This document shows, one piece after another, positions 1 to 8,795 of a DNA stretch of 64,000 nucleotides. The first letter of the stretch is position 1; each line of letters begins with the position of its first letter. The stretch lies in assembly GCF_029870595.1 (NCBI RefSeq), contig NZ_JAPDIR010000003.1, positions 248,001 to 312,000 of the forward strand. Direction: 5' to 3'. The translations under genes were made by a program, and so were the position numbers. The notes under the pieces were generated by a model. The model saw only the letters and a list, made by a program, of their open reading frames with translations, was not told the origin of the DNA and did not search any database. Source of the DNA: Sphingomonas sp. CBMAI 2297. GTDB taxonomy: Bacteria; Pseudomonadota; Alphaproteobacteria; Sphingomonadales; Sphingomonadaceae.

Positions 1-501
1 GAATTTGTCCTTGAGGTGCGCAAGGGCGCGATATGCCTTCTGCAGATCCTTCTCCACCGAGCTCAAGCTTATCCCCAATTCCCGAGCGATCGCCACCTGG
101 CCGAGCCCATCCAGCCGGTAGCGACGGAAAACCTGATCGACTCGCGGGCCCAGCGCAAGCAGCGTCGCCTCGGCCTCGCGCAGCCGCTCGCGCGCGATCA
201 GCACACGCTCGCCCTGGGGCGCGTCGTCGCTGCCGGCCAGGTCGTGCCATTCATGCTGGCGCCGGTCGCGGCTGAGCGTGGCGCGCTGGCGGTCGCGCAG
301 CACATTCTCGGCGGCGCGGAACAGATAGGAGACCGGATCGGCGACCGGCCGCGCCTCGACGCCGGAGATCTTGTGCCACAGGTCCTGCAGCACGTCCTCG
401 GCATCGTCGCCCGCGCCGCGGGCCGCAAGGAAGCGGAGCAGCCGCGGCCGCTCATTTTCCAACACGCGTTGCAACCCGCCGGTCTGCGAGGACGAATCCA
501 T
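1..501 (-). CDS. ECF (FecI-type) sigma-70 factor, 3' end cut by window
   Basis: Reading the minus strand from the ATG at 499-501 gives 167 uninterrupted codons to the window edge, beginning MDSSSQTGGLQRVLENERPR. Region 2 is visible early: 'DDAEDVLQDLWHKI', then 'PVSYLFRAAENVLRDRQR'. Region 4 follows: 'LGPRVDQVFRRYRLDGLGQVAIARELGISLSSVEKDLQKAYRAL', a typical helix-turn-helix for the -35 element. This is the size and pattern of FecI-like extracytoplasmic sigma factors, which usually direct transcription of TonB receptor genes with a FecR anti-sigma partner. The partner would lie beyond position 1 and cannot be seen. No stop codon is present, so the C-terminus is incomplete. The frame lies antisense to several spurious plus-strand frames. 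Confidence 0.88.
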   Translation of the reverse strand, partial: MDSSSQTGGLQRVLENERPRLLRFLAARGAGDDAEDVLQDLWHKISGVEARPVADPVSYLFRAAENVLRDRQRATLSRDRRQHEWHDLAGSDDAPQGERVLIARERLREAEATLLALGPRVDQVFRRYRLDGLGQVAIARELGISLSSVEKDLQKAYRALAHLKDKF

Positions 502-580
502 GTTCGCGCCAAAAGCATTGTGCGCGGCAATTGCCAAGCCTCGGCTTCGCGATTGTGCGAATGCGCCGCCGCGCGCCGGC

Positions 581-2173
581 TCAGGCACCGGGCCGCCGCC
601 GATAGACGATGCGGTTGCGATTGCCCACCGGGACTGCCAGCGCGGGCGTGTAATCGCGCTGCAGGAGCCTGGTCATATAGGCAAGCACCTCCGGGCTGAG
701 ATCGCGGTCGGGCCGGGTGCTGGCGACGACGAATTCGGGCCGGGCGGCCATGATCCGCGCGACTTCGGCCATGGGATCGGTGCCGAGCGCCCGCGATTCG
801 CGGGTGAGCGTCAAATGGCTCGGAAAGGGCCAGCGCGTGGGCAGGCAGCTGTCGGTCAGGCGATAGAGCACCGGCTCCCCGTCGAACACGTAGAGGCAGT
901 CCCGAAGCTGCGGGCGGATGAAATCGGCCATGCGCTCGACCTGCGGCCCCCAGCCCCGCGCGCGCCGATTGTCGTTGACGATCTGGAGCGAGACGAACGT
1001 GATCAGCACCATCATCGCCAGGCCCGCGGGGATGCGCCAGCGCGTGCGGCCCGAGGCGAGCACCAGCCCGGCCGCGCCGTCGCCGAACCAGGCCGCGGCG
1101 AGCACGCAGAGCGGGGCGATGAGCGGCAGGGCATAGTGATCGAAATAGGTGCCGAACAGCAATACGCCCCCGATCGCCGCGATCGCCCAGCCGTCGAGCA
1201 GGCGCCGCACATCGTCGCTCACCGGCCGCGCCATGCCGCGCCCCAGCCAGGCGGCGAGCCCGAGCGGGACGAGGCAGAGAGTCATCCAGGCAAGCCGCTT
1301 GAACGCGATGCCGATGCCGTCGGAGCCGCGATCGAGGATCGACAGGAAATTGGCCTGGACGAAGGCATCGCCATGGCCGATCGCCGCGTACCACGCCCAG
1401 GCGGCGAGCGTGGGAAGCAGGGCCGCGCCGACCCAGGCCAGCGCCATCGCCGCGAGCGCCCATCGTCCCGTTCCGCCCCTCCGGCCGAACCAGAGCAGCG
1501 CCAGCCCGAAGAACAGCCCTTCGAAAAGCGCAGTGTACTTCACCTGCATCGCCACGCCGATCAGCAGCATCGCCGCCAGGCCTCCGGCGAATCCGAAGGC
1601 ACCGAAGCCCGGCCGCCGGACGAGGCCGATCATCGTCCAGGCGGCCAGCGCGACGAACAGGTTATAGAAGACCGGCGACTGGCCGCCCTCGCCGCCGAAC
1701 ATGCCGAGATAGAGGATGTATACCACGCCCGCCGCGGCGGCGCCGTGCGGGCCGGAGAGATTGCGGGCGATGCGCGCGACGACGAGCGCGGTCGCCACCA
1801 CGAAAAGCGTGGCGACGATCTGATATTGCAGCACGCCCGCGCCGCCCAGCAGCCGGATCGCCGCATAGATCAGGAACAGCCCGACAGGCTTGCGATCCCA
1901 TATGTCGACATAGGGCAGCGCGCCATGGAGCATCCGGTCGCCGGTGAGCAGGTAGAATTCGTCATCGACCTGGACCACCGGATTGCCGAACTGCGCCGCC
2001 CGCGCCGCGACCGCGACCAGGAGCAGCAGGGCGGCGAGCCGCGCCGGGCTGGCGATCCAGGTCCGCGCCGCCGCCGCCAGCCGCACCGTCCAGGGGGCGT
2101 GATCCGGCTCGACCAGGCGAAGCTGACGCAAATGGTTCGCCTCGGGCCAGGCCCGGGCTGGAGTACGCTGCAT
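581..2173 (-). CDS. GT39/ArnT-like polytopic membrane glycosyltransferase
   Basis: About 530 residues with roughly ten hydrophobic segments separated by short loops. The first loop after transmembrane helix 1 carries 'QVDDEFYLLTGDRMLHG', the acidic pair expected of GT39/ArnT/PMT-type (GT-C fold) enzymes that take sugar from a polyprenyl-phosphate donor and act on the periplasmic side. The C-terminal soluble part ('CLYVFDGEPVLYRLTDSCLPT') resembles the periplasmic tail of bacterial GT39 proteins. I take the ATG at 2173 (MQRTPARAWPEA) over the upstream one at 2236, because the extra 21 residues look non-coding; neither has a clear ribosome site. Acceptor and sugar are unknown. It stands alone between an ECF sigma gene and a small secreted protein. 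Confidence 0.8.
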   Translation of the reverse strand: MQRTPARAWPEANHLRQLRLVEPDHAPWTVRLAAAARTWIASPARLAALLLLVAVAARAAQFGNPVVQVDDEFYLLTGDRMLHGALPYVDIWDRKPVGLFLIYAAIRLLGGAGVLQYQIVATLFVVATALVVARIARNLSGPHGAAAAGVVYILYLGMFGGEGGQSPVFYNLFVALAAWTMIGLVRRPGFGAFGFAGGLAAMLLIGVAMQVKYTALFEGLFFGLALLWFGRRGGTGRWALAAMALAWVGAALLPTLAAWAWYAAIGHGDAFVQANFLSILDRGSDGIGIAFKRLAWMTLCLVPLGLAAWLGRGMARPVSDDVRRLLDGWAIAAIGGVLLFGTYFDHYALPLIAPLCVLAAAWFGDGAAGLVLASGRTRWRIPAGLAMMVLITFVSLQIVNDNRRARGWGPQVERMADFIRPQLRDCLYVFDGEPVLYRLTDSCLPTRWPFPSHLTLTRESRALGTDPMAEVARIMAARPEFVVASTRPDRDLSPEVLAYMTRLLQRDYTPALAVPVGNRNRIVYRRRPGA

Positions 2174-2297
2174 AACCAAGACCCAACAAATGGTTGCAGG
2201 TCGAGACGGAGCGGCAGCGCCGGTCCCGCAAGGCAAACGCGATCAGACGCACCCGGGCGGCGGCGGGATGCCTCGATCCGCCCGGCAGGCCGCGCGC

Positions 2298-2702
2298 CTA
2301 GCTATGCGGCGGCTTGGTATAGGGCACGAAATCGCCCAGCCCGACCCATCCGGTCGTCATCCGGACGCCGGTATCGTAGAGCTTCACCGTATCGATGCTG
2401 CACAGCTGCGACGAATGCGTGTCGGTCACCAGCACATTGGTCCAGTTGAGCGATTCCGCGCCGCTCCTCGGCCGGTTCACGTAGAAGACGCCGTTGTTCA
2501 TCTCATAGACGATCGCGGTGCCGTCGATGATCCGCGACGAGCGGATGTTGCGCAGCAAGATGCAATCGACGGGCTTGCCGGCGGTGCGTCCGGCGACTGC
2601 CTTGGCGAGGTCCGCCTCGCCGTCGCGCGCAGCGGCTGCGGCAGGCGTGGCGACCGCGGCGAGCAGCGCGGCACCGAGCAGACTGATCGAGATCCTGTTC
2701 AT
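2298..2702 (-). CDS. Small secreted protein, unknown function
   Basis: 134 residues. The first 24 (MNRISISLLGAALLAAVATPAAAA) form a clear Sec signal peptide ending in an AxA site, so the product is periplasmic or exported. The mature part has two cysteines ('VDCILLRNIRSSRIIDG' and 'SSQLCSIDTVKLYDTG') that could form a disulfide, and short beta-rich stretches. AAAGGACAG about eight bases before the ATG is a good ribosome site. I do not recognise a named domain; similar small signal-peptide proteins with 'DCI' motifs are common in sphingomonads. It is monocistronic, with a 116-base gap to the next gene. Confidence 0.75.
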   Translation of the reverse strand: MNRISISLLGAALLAAVATPAAAAARDGEADLAKAVAGRTAGKPVDCILLRNIRSSRIIDGTAIVYEMNNGVFYVNRPRSGAESLNWTNVLVTDTHSSQLCSIDTVKLYDTGVRMTTGWVGLGDFVPYTKPPHS

Positions 2703-2818
2703 GGCACTGTCCTTTCGATCCCCCTTCGGGGAGATGACGGATTATATAGGCATAAACCGTATCCGGATCATCGGCGCGGAGGCGATTCTTGTGTCGCAAA
2801 CTGTCGCAGCGGCGCGGC

Positions 2819-3433
2819 TCAACCCTCGGGGCCCGCCCATCCCGGCAGATAGGCGGCGCGCTTGTGGCGCGCCAGGTCGAGCGCGCGCTCCAGGGCCCTG
2901 TCGAAATCGGCATCGAGCAGCTTGGCGGTCACGTGCCGACGCAGGAAATCGGCCCAGAGAAACTCCGAATAGGGAGTCGGATCCTTGGCATAGCCGCCGC
3001 TGCGGCGCAGCTCGCCGGCCAGCGAGCGCCAGGGATCGTCGCGCAGGCCGCCGACATGCTTGGGCAGATGCCGCGCATCCAGCCTGCGACCCTGCGGATC
3101 ATAGGGATGAAGCCAGCCCCGGCTGTCCATGAAGGTGCGGAAGGCGCGACCGGGCAAGGCGGACAGATCGGCGATCTCGCGCACCAGCACGAATTCCACG
3201 CCCTCGTCGTGCAGCGCGCGGGCGAGGTGATGGGCATCGACGATCCAGAAACGGTCCTTGGGCCCTCGCACAGCGGGGATCATGTGGCGGCCGAGAAACT
3301 CGGAGCCGTCGGTCTGCGCCCGCGCCCGCCAGTCGTGCCGCTTGCGGGCCACTTCGCGGAAGCCGACGGTGATCTGGGTGGGCCGCAGCGCATCGATCGA
3401 GACGGGGCGAAGAAAGGGTTCGGGCTCGCGCAT
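2819..3433 (-). CDS. ParB-like (ParBc_2 type) nuclease-domain protein
   Basis: 204 residues. 'VSIDALRPTQITVGFREVARKRHDW' near the N-terminus followed by 'KDRFWIVDAHHLARALHDEGVEFVLVREIADLS' matches the compact ParB/sulfiredoxin-like fold of the ParBc_2 family: a target-statement strand, then a 'DxHH' helix. It is not the chromosome-partition ParB, as there is no C-terminal dimer domain and no ParA neighbour. The substrate is unknown. Its ATG overlaps the stop of the SulP gene upstream by one base (TGATG at 3431-3435), so the two are translationally coupled, though no functional link is obvious. Confidence 0.75.
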   Translation of the reverse strand: MREPEPFLRPVSIDALRPTQITVGFREVARKRHDWRARAQTDGSEFLGRHMIPAVRGPKDRFWIVDAHHLARALHDEGVEFVLVREIADLSALPGRAFRTFMDSRGWLHPYDPQGRRLDARHLPKHVGGLRDDPWRSLAGELRRSGGYAKDPTPYSEFLWADFLRRHVTAKLLDADFDRALERALDLARHKRAAYLPGWAGPEG

Positions 3434-5052
3434 CAGGGGTTCTCCAGCCGCGCGACCGCATCGGCCACGCTATAATCGCTGCGCTCGACCAGCGCGTCCG
3501 CGCCGGCGGCGTGCAACAGGTCGCGCACCCGGTCATGCACCCGGGCATAGTGCAGGGCGAAGCCCTTGGCCGTCATCGCCCGGTCGAAGTCGAGCAGCGC
3601 GTCGAGCGCCGTGCTGTCGATATCGCTGCTCTCCTCGAGGCTGATCACCACGGCGCGGGTTCCGGGCTCAGCCAGGGTCCGCCGCGCGATCTCGGCGAAC
3701 ATCCGCTCGGCATTGGCGAAGAACAGCGGCGCGGCGGGCCGCCAGATCGCGATTCCCGCGGGCACCTGCGCATCCGGATGGCGGTCGGCGTCGACAAAGT
3801 CGTGGCTGGCGCCCAGCCGGCCGAGCCGGGCCAGCCGGGCATTGCCGAAACGCTGCACCAGCGCGGCGAGCGAAAGCAGGATCGCGCACAGCATTCCGTC
3901 GAGCACGCCGAGCAGAAGTACGCCCAGCGCGGCGGCGAGCGCGATATACTGGTCGCGGTCGAGCGCCCAGAGCCGGCTGATCGGCCGCGGATCGAGCGCA
4001 TGGGTGAGCGCGGCGATCACCACCGCCGCCAGCACCGGCTGCGGCAGCAGCGCGACCAGCGGCATGGCGAACAGCACGAGCGCGCCGAGCGCCAGCGCCG
4101 CCACCGCTCCCGCCAGGCGGGATTGCGCGCCCGCGGCTTCGTTGGCCGCGCTGGCGGACAGGCCGGCACCGACCGGCATGCCCTGCACCAGAGATGCCGC
4201 GAGGTTGGCGAGGCCCAATGCGCGCAGCTCGCGGCCGGGATCGAGCAGGTCGCCGTGCCGCAGCGCCAGCGCGCGCATCGTGCCCCAGCTCTCCGCCAGC
4301 AGGATCAGCGCAAGGGGCACCGCGAGCTGCGCCGTTTCCAGCACCAGTGCGAGCGAGAAGGCAGGCATTGGCGTGGCGCCCGGCATCAGCACGATCCGGC
4401 CGACGGTCGCGACGCCATGCGCGCCCAGATCGAGCAGCCCCGAGGCGGCAACGCCCGAGACGAGCACGATCAACGCACCCGGCATGCCCGGCCAGCGCCG
4501 CAGCGCCAGCAGCGCGGCGAGCGCAACCAGGCCGACGGCAAGGCTGGTCAGGTGCCAGTCCGGCAGCGCCCGCGCCACGGCGAACCCGGTATGGAACAGG
4601 CTGCCGCCGGGCGCGGGAATGCCGGTGAGCACCGGCAGCTGCTTCACGCAGATCGTGATCGCCAGCCCGAAGGCGAAACCGCGCAGCACCGGATGCGAGA
4701 TGAAGCCGGTGAGCCCCCCCAGCCGGAACAGCCAGGCAAGCAGGAAGAGCAGCCCGGCAAACGCCACCGCCATGATCAGGAACAGGGCACGCACGCCCTC
4801 TCCCCCCGGCAGCGTCGCCAGCGACGCGGCGAGGATCGCGGCCGAGGACGAGGTGGCGGAAACGACGGCGAAACGGCTGCGCCCGGCCAGGGCATAGGCC
4901 AGCGTGCCGATAATCGCGGCGAGGATCGCATGCCCGGGCGCCACGCCCGCGATCGCGGCATAGGCCACCGCCTCGGGCAGCATCAGCCCCGATACCGCAA
5001 GGCCCGCAACGATGTCGGCGCGAATCTTCAAGCCGTTCCTCCGGCCGACCAT
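3433..5052 (-). CDS. SulP-family anion transporter with C-terminal STAS domain
   Basis: 539 residues. The first ~420 are a run of hydrophobic helices with the SulP signature near the start ('LPEAVAYAAIAGVAPGHAI') and the conserved 'GMPVGAGLSASAANEAAGAQSRLAG' loop. Residues ~430-539 form a STAS domain with 'VVISLEESSDIDSTALDALLDF', the site that is phosphorylated or binds nucleotide in related proteins. SLC26/SulP proteins carry sulfate, bicarbonate or dicarboxylates; the cargo here is not determined. No Shine-Dalgarno is evident before the ATG at 5050-5052. It differs from the second SulP gene at 60965, which sits next to a carbonic anhydrase. Confidence 0.9.
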   Translation of the reverse strand: MVGRRNGLKIRADIVAGLAVSGLMLPEAVAYAAIAGVAPGHAILAAIIGTLAYALAGRSRFAVVSATSSSAAILAASLATLPGGEGVRALFLIMAVAFAGLLFLLAWLFRLGGLTGFISHPVLRGFAFGLAITICVKQLPVLTGIPAPGGSLFHTGFAVARALPDWHLTSLAVGLVALAALLALRRWPGMPGALIVLVSGVAASGLLDLGAHGVATVGRIVLMPGATPMPAFSLALVLETAQLAVPLALILLAESWGTMRALALRHGDLLDPGRELRALGLANLAASLVQGMPVGAGLSASAANEAAGAQSRLAGAVAALALGALVLFAMPLVALLPQPVLAAVVIAALTHALDPRPISRLWALDRDQYIALAAALGVLLLGVLDGMLCAILLSLAALVQRFGNARLARLGRLGASHDFVDADRHPDAQVPAGIAIWRPAAPLFFANAERMFAEIARRTLAEPGTRAVVISLEESSDIDSTALDALLDFDRAMTAKGFALHYARVHDRVRDLLHAAGADALVERSDYSVADAVARLENP

Positions 5053-5153
5053 GCTGCGCTCATCGCCGGCGGATGGGAAGCGATCAGATGCCCCGCCTCG
5101 CTCCCCGCAAGTCGAAGCGGCCTGAAATGGGTTGATGGCTCATATTCTTCCTT

Positions 5154-5232
5154 CGTCACCCGGCCTTGAGCCGGGATCCAGCCGCCTCGCCTCGCGGAAG
5201 CAGAAGCCGGATCCCGGTCAAAGGCCGGGATG
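5154..5232. repeat. 79-bp dispersed palindromic element, copy 1
   Basis: Begins CGTCACC. The left arm 5159-5175 (CCCGGCCTTGAGCCGGG) and right arm 5213-5229 (CCCGGTCAAAGGCCGGG) are inverted repeats and each is itself nearly self-complementary. The same arrangement and the same 79-base length occur at 26709-26787. It lies about 35 bases past the regA start side and 100 bases upstream of the SulP start, and could also terminate transcription. Confidence 0.8.
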
Positions 5233-5268
5233 CCGATGAAAATCAAAGGCTTGCTTGGGTTCTAAACC

Positions 5269-5802
5269 CTAGCGCAGCTGCCTTTTCTCCAGCTTCCGCG
5301 CCAGCGTCCGCCGGTGCATCCCCAATCGCCGCGCGGTCTCGGAGATGTTGAAGTCCGTCTCCACCAGGGTCTGGTGGATATGCTCCCATTCCACGGTCTT
5401 GATCGACGAGGGCCGGCTGGCGAGCGGCGCATCGGGATCGCCCTCCTCGCGCCCGAACGCGGCTTCGATATCATCGGTGTTCGAAGGCTTGGCGAGATAA
5501 TAGGAAGCACCGAGCTTGATCGCTTCCACCGCGGTGGCGATGCTGGCGAAGCCGGTAAGCACGACGATCTTCATCGCCGCATCGGCCGCGCGCAGCGTCT
5601 GCACGCAGGCCAGGCCGGAAGCGCCGCCAAGCTTGAGGTCGACCACGGCATAGGCGGGATGGAACCGCTCGAGCAGCACAGTCAGTTCCTCATGGCTCGC
5701 CGCGGCCTCGACCAGATAGCCGCGCCGCTCGAACGAACGGCGGAGCGTCCGTGCAAAGGCTTCATCGTCCTCGACGATCAGCAGCTTGCGGATGGCGGTC
5801 AT
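5269..5802 (-). CDS. regA: RegA/PrrA/ActR-type redox response regulator
   Basis: 177 residues: receiver domain with acidic pocket E11-D12, phospho-acceptor D55 in 'AVVDLKLGGASG', T83 and K105, then a short linker and a Fis-type helix-turn-helix ('HQTLVETDFNISETARRLGMHRRTLARKLEKRQLR'). This length and the nearly invariant recognition helix (SETARRLGMHRRTLARKL) are typical of RegA/PrrA/ActR, the global regulator that adjusts respiration, carbon fixation and nitrogen metabolism to redox state in alphaproteobacteria. The ATG overlaps the kinase stop codon (ATGA, 5799-5802). It is the last gene of the cyo-surf1-regB-regA unit, so it may control the oxidase operon it is transcribed with; that last point is inference. 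Confidence 0.95.
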   Translation of the reverse strand: MTAIRKLLIVEDDEAFARTLRRSFERRGYLVEAAASHEELTVLLERFHPAYAVVDLKLGGASGLACVQTLRAADAAMKIVVLTGFASIATAVEAIKLGASYYLAKPSNTDDIEAAFGREEGDPDAPLASRPSSIKTVEWEHIHQTLVETDFNISETARRLGMHRRTLARKLEKRQLR

Positions 5803-7091
5803 GCCTGTTCCTCCCCGGGCCGGGCAATCGCGTCAAGCGGCAGGCGGATGCGCACGAGCGCGCCGCCGCCCGGGCGATTCTCGGCGCTGGCCGTGCCGCC
5901 CAGCTTGCGCAGCACGTTGACGAGCAGGAACAGCCCCAGCCCGCCCCCCGGCTTGCCCTTGCTGGAGCGATAGGGCTGGCCGAAGCCGGCGAGCATCTCG
6001 GGCGCGAAGCCCGGCCCGCGATCGGAGATCTCGATCACGAGATCGTCCCGCTCGCGCGACGCGGCGATGCCGATCCAGTCGGGCGAGACTTCGGCGGCAT
6101 TGTCGATCACGTTGCTCAGCACCTGGCGCAGCGCCGGATCGGCGACGATCGGCATGTCGGGCCCGAAGCCGTCGGCATAGTCGAGCATGCCGGTCAGCCG
6201 GCTGGCGCGCCATTCGGCGACCACCGCGTCCAGGAAGCGGCGGACGGTGGTGAATTCCGAGGCGATGCCGCGCGCCTCGCCAGCCGAGAGCAGGATGCCG
6301 CTGACGATCGTCTTGCAGCGCGCCACCTCGGCCTGCATGTCGGCCACGTCCTGCGCCAGGTCCCTGTCGCCGGCGATGCGCGGCATGCGCTGCCAGTCGC
6401 CCAGGATCACCGAGAGCGAGGAGAGCGGCGTACCAAGCTCATGCGCCGCGCCGGTGGCGAGCAGGCCCATGCGGACAATGTGATCCTCCTCCGCCGCGCG
6501 CTGGCGGATCGCCGCGCGTTCGGCATCGCCCTCGCGCAGGTTGCGGGCGATGCGCGTGATCAGCAGGACGAGCAGCACGGCGATCAGGGCGAAGCAGATC
6601 AGGCTGCCGGCAAGATAGAGCCGAAACGGATCATTGACTCCGGTCGGCAGGTCGAGCGGCACCGGGCTGATCGCGATGGCGAAGAGCGCCAGGCTCGCGG
6701 CGCCGACGATCATCCAGCTGGACCCAGGCTGGAGCAGCATCGCGCCGGTGACGACCTGGAGCAGGAAGAGCGAGGCGAAAGGATTGGCGAGCCCGCCGGT
6801 GAAATGCAGCTGCCAGGCCAGTGCGGCGACGTCCGCCAGCATCGCCACGGTCAGCTCCCAATTGGTGATCGCGGCGCGGCGATCGAGGAGCGGATAAGTC
6901 GCCAGGTTGATGCCCGCGAGCATCAGCGGCGCGATGAACAGCGGCACGAGCGGCAAGTGCACGCCCATCACGAAATGGACGAAACCGATCGTGCCCAGCT
7001 GGCCGCCCACCGCGATCCAGCGCAACTGCACGAGCAGCCACATGTTGCGGCGGCCGGGATCGGTGTCCTCCAGCCCCCTGGCGGGGATCAT
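5799..7091 (-). CDS. regB: RegB/PrrB/ActS-type redox sensor histidine kinase
   Basis: 430 residues from the ATG at 7089-7091, chosen because it overlaps the SURF1 stop as ATGA; the longer upstream frame is antisense noise. About six transmembrane helices occupy residues 20-180. The ubiquinone-binding heptad GGLANPF is at residues 99-105. The H-box 'AAHELGTPLSSLSV' places the phospho-histidine at H217. The redox-sensing cysteine of the family is at C259 ('VARCKTIVSG'). N, G1 and G2 boxes follow ('NVIDNAAEVSP', 'DRGPGFAP', 'GGGLGLFLLVNVL'). All RegB hallmarks are present, so a quinone- and thiol-responsive kinase is well supported. It phosphorylates RegA, encoded immediately downstream. Confidence 0.95.
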   Translation of the reverse strand: MIPARGLEDTDPGRRNMWLLVQLRWIAVGGQLGTIGFVHFVMGVHLPLVPLFIAPLMLAGINLATYPLLDRRAAITNWELTVAMLADVAALAWQLHFTGGLANPFASLFLLQVVTGAMLLQPGSSWMIVGAASLALFAIAISPVPLDLPTGVNDPFRLYLAGSLICFALIAVLLVLLITRIARNLREGDAERAAIRQRAAEEDHIVRMGLLATGAAHELGTPLSSLSVILGDWQRMPRIAGDRDLAQDVADMQAEVARCKTIVSGILLSAGEARGIASEFTTVRRFLDAVVAEWRASRLTGMLDYADGFGPDMPIVADPALRQVLSNVIDNAAEVSPDWIGIAASRERDDLVIEISDRGPGFAPEMLAGFGQPYRSSKGKPGGGLGLFLLVNVLRKLGGTASAENRPGGGALVRIRLPLDAIARPGEEQA

Positions 7092-7798
7092 GCCGCGGCT
7101 CCGCGCCGCCGGCCGACGAACCATGCCGCCCACAGCGCCATGGCCGCGAGCCCGAACCAGGTGAGCGCATAGACGAGGTGATTGTCGGCGAAGCGCACCA
7201 CGGTCAACCCACCCACCGGCCAGCCCCCGGGATTGGGCGCGGCATCCGCATCGATGAAATAGGGAGCGACCTGTCCGAGCCCATGGGCCCGGGCGATAGC
7301 CGCGACGTCGCGCGAATACCAGCGATCGCTCCCGGGATCGTTGGCGCGGAGGAAGCCGCCGCCCGGCTCGCTGACGCGCAACAGGCCGGTGACGCTCGCC
7401 TGCCCGGGCGCGACGGGCGGGCGCCGGCGCAGGGCATCGGGAATGAAGCCGCGATTGACCAGGACGGTGAAGCCCGGCGCCGCCAGCGGCGTCATCACCC
7501 AATAGCCCGAGCCGCGCTCGGTGACTGCCTTCACCAGAGTGGTGCGGTCGTCGCGGAAGCTGCCGGAGACGGTGACGTGGCGATAGGCGTCGCCCGCCGC
7601 GGTGATGCCTCCCCATGCGGACGGCCCGGGGGCGGACACCGGCGCGGCATGAATGCGGGCATCCACCGCCGCGACGAGTTCATGCTTCCAGGCCCGCCGC
7701 TCGAGTTGCCAGATGCCGAGCCCCGCCAGCACCGCCGCACAGAAGAGCGCCGCCAGCGCGACGCCCCACCGTGCGCGGGGCCGGCGGGCATCGGTCAC
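7088..7798 (-). CDS. SURF1-family oxidase assembly protein
   Basis: 236 residues with two membrane anchors, one at the N-terminus ('WGVALAALFCAAVLAGLGIWQLERRAWK') and one at the C-terminus ('LVYALTWFGLAAMALWAAWFV'), enclosing a periplasmic domain. The motifs 'LGIWQLERRAWK', 'GYWVMTPLAAPGFTVLVNRGFIP' and 'DNHLVYALTWFGLA' are characteristic of SURF1/SHY1. These proteins help insert heme into subunit I of heme-copper oxidases. The start is GTG at 7796-7798, overlapping the cyoD stop as GTGA. SURF1 downstream of cyoD is a frequent alphaproteobacterial arrangement. A heme O synthase gene (cyoE) is not in this operon. Confidence 0.92.
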   Translation of the reverse strand: MTDARRPRARWGVALAALFCAAVLAGLGIWQLERRAWKHELVAAVDARIHAAPVSAPGPSAWGGITAAGDAYRHVTVSGSFRDDRTTLVKAVTERGSGYWVMTPLAAPGFTVLVNRGFIPDALRRRPPVAPGQASVTGLLRVSEPGGGFLRANDPGSDRWYSRDVAAIARAHGLGQVAPYFIDADAAPNPGGWPVGGLTVVRFADNHLVYALTWFGLAAMALWAAWFVGRRRGAAA

Positions 7799-8166
7799 GG
7801 CAGCTGGCTCGGGTCGTGCAGCGGCATCATGTTGGCGTTGAGATGGTACATCACCCAGAGCGAGCCGGACAGCATGATCACCACGACGATGATGGTGAAA
7901 AGCAGCGCGGTCATCGTCCAGCCACCCTCGGCGTTCGGCTTGAGGTGGAGGAAATAGACCATGTGGACGACGATCTGGACCATGGCGAATGCCATGATCG
8001 CGGCAGCGGTGACGCCGTTGGAGAACGGGCGCTCCATCACCAGGTAGAACGGGATCGCGGTGAGGATCACCGAGAGCACGAAGCCGATGACATAGTCGCG
8101 CATCGAACCGTGCGGGATCTCGACGCCGTGGCCGTGATCCCCGTGGTCATGGGTGTCGTGGCTCAT
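7795..8166 (-). CDS. cyoD: Cytochrome bo3 quinol oxidase subunit IV
   Basis: 123 residues from the ATG at 8164-8166, which overlaps the cyoC stop as ATGA. The N-terminus is histidine-rich ('[20 protein letters not shown]'). Three transmembrane helices follow: '[21 protein letters not shown]', '[21 protein letters not shown]' and '[21 protein letters not shown]'. The motif '[12 protein letters not shown]' is typical of CyoD, a small subunit needed for copper/heme assembly of the oxidase. A longer frame extending upstream into cyoC is not coding. Confidence 0.93.
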   Translation of the reverse strand: MSHDTHDHGDHGHGVEIPHGSMRDYVIGFVLSVILTAIPFYLVMERPFSNGVTAAAIMAFAMVQIVVHMVYFLHLKPNAEGGWTMTALLFTIIVVVIMLSGSLWVMYHLNANMMPLHDPSQLP

Positions 8167-8792
8167 CGCAGCATTCCCATCAGATAGACAAAGGTGAAGA
8201 CGCCGATCCAGATGACGTCGAGGAAGTGCCAGAACAGGCTGAGGCAGGCCAGGCGGCGCTGGTTCGCCGCGGTCAGGCCGAAGCGGCTCACCTGCACCAT
8301 CAGCGTGACCAGCCAGATCGAGCCGAAGGTGACGTGCAGGCCGTGCGTACCGACCAGGGTGAAGAAGCTCGACAGGAACGCGCTGCGCCACGGGCCGGCG
8401 CCCTCATGGATCAGCTCGCTGAACTCGTAGAGCTCGATGCCCAGGAAGCAGGCGCCGAACACCAGGGTGATCGCCAGCCAGATCAGCACCTGCGACTTGT
8501 TGCCGCGCGCCATGCCCATCATCGCGAAGCCATAGGTGATCGACGAGAACAACAGCATCGCGGTGTTCAGCGCGACCAGCGGCAGGTCGAACAGCTCCTT
8601 CGGGCCGGGGCCGGCCGCGAAGTTGCCGCCGAGCACCGCGTAGCAGGCGAACAGGATCGCGAAGATGAGGCAGTCGCTCATCAGGTAGATCCAGAAGCCC
8701 AGCATGGTGCTGTAGCCTTCCGGATGCGGATGCTCGTCGAAGTCGTAGAAGCGGACCGGTTCGTCCGTAGCGGGAAGCGTGGTGGTGCTCAT
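8163..8792 (-). CDS. cyoC: Cytochrome bo3 quinol oxidase subunit III
   Basis: 209 residues with five transmembrane helices, as in E. coli CyoC. Recognisable segments are '[24 protein letters not shown]'-like text after the N-terminus, '[35 protein letters not shown]' (conserved glutamate and GTHGLHV motif) and '[21 protein letters not shown]'. It is an integral membrane subunit beside subunit I. It starts three bases after the cyoB stop and overlaps cyoD, so it is tightly coupled on both sides. Confidence 0.95.
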   Translation of the reverse strand: MSTTTLPATDEPVRFYDFDEHPHPEGYSTMLGFWIYLMSDCLIFAILFACYAVLGGNFAAGPGPKELFDLPLVALNTAMLLFSSITYGFAMMGMARGNKSQVLIWLAITLVFGACFLGIELYEFSELIHEGAGPWRSAFLSSFFTLVGTHGLHVTFGSIWLVTLMVQVSRFGLTAANQRRLACLSLFWHFLDVIWIGVFTFVYLMGMLR

Positions 8793-8795
8793 CGG

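Noticed and set aside
2819..3433. Chromosome-partition ParB or a plasmid origin
   Set aside because: The protein is only the short ParBc_2-type fold, without a ParA neighbour or parS-like palindromes; nothing indicates a replication origin.
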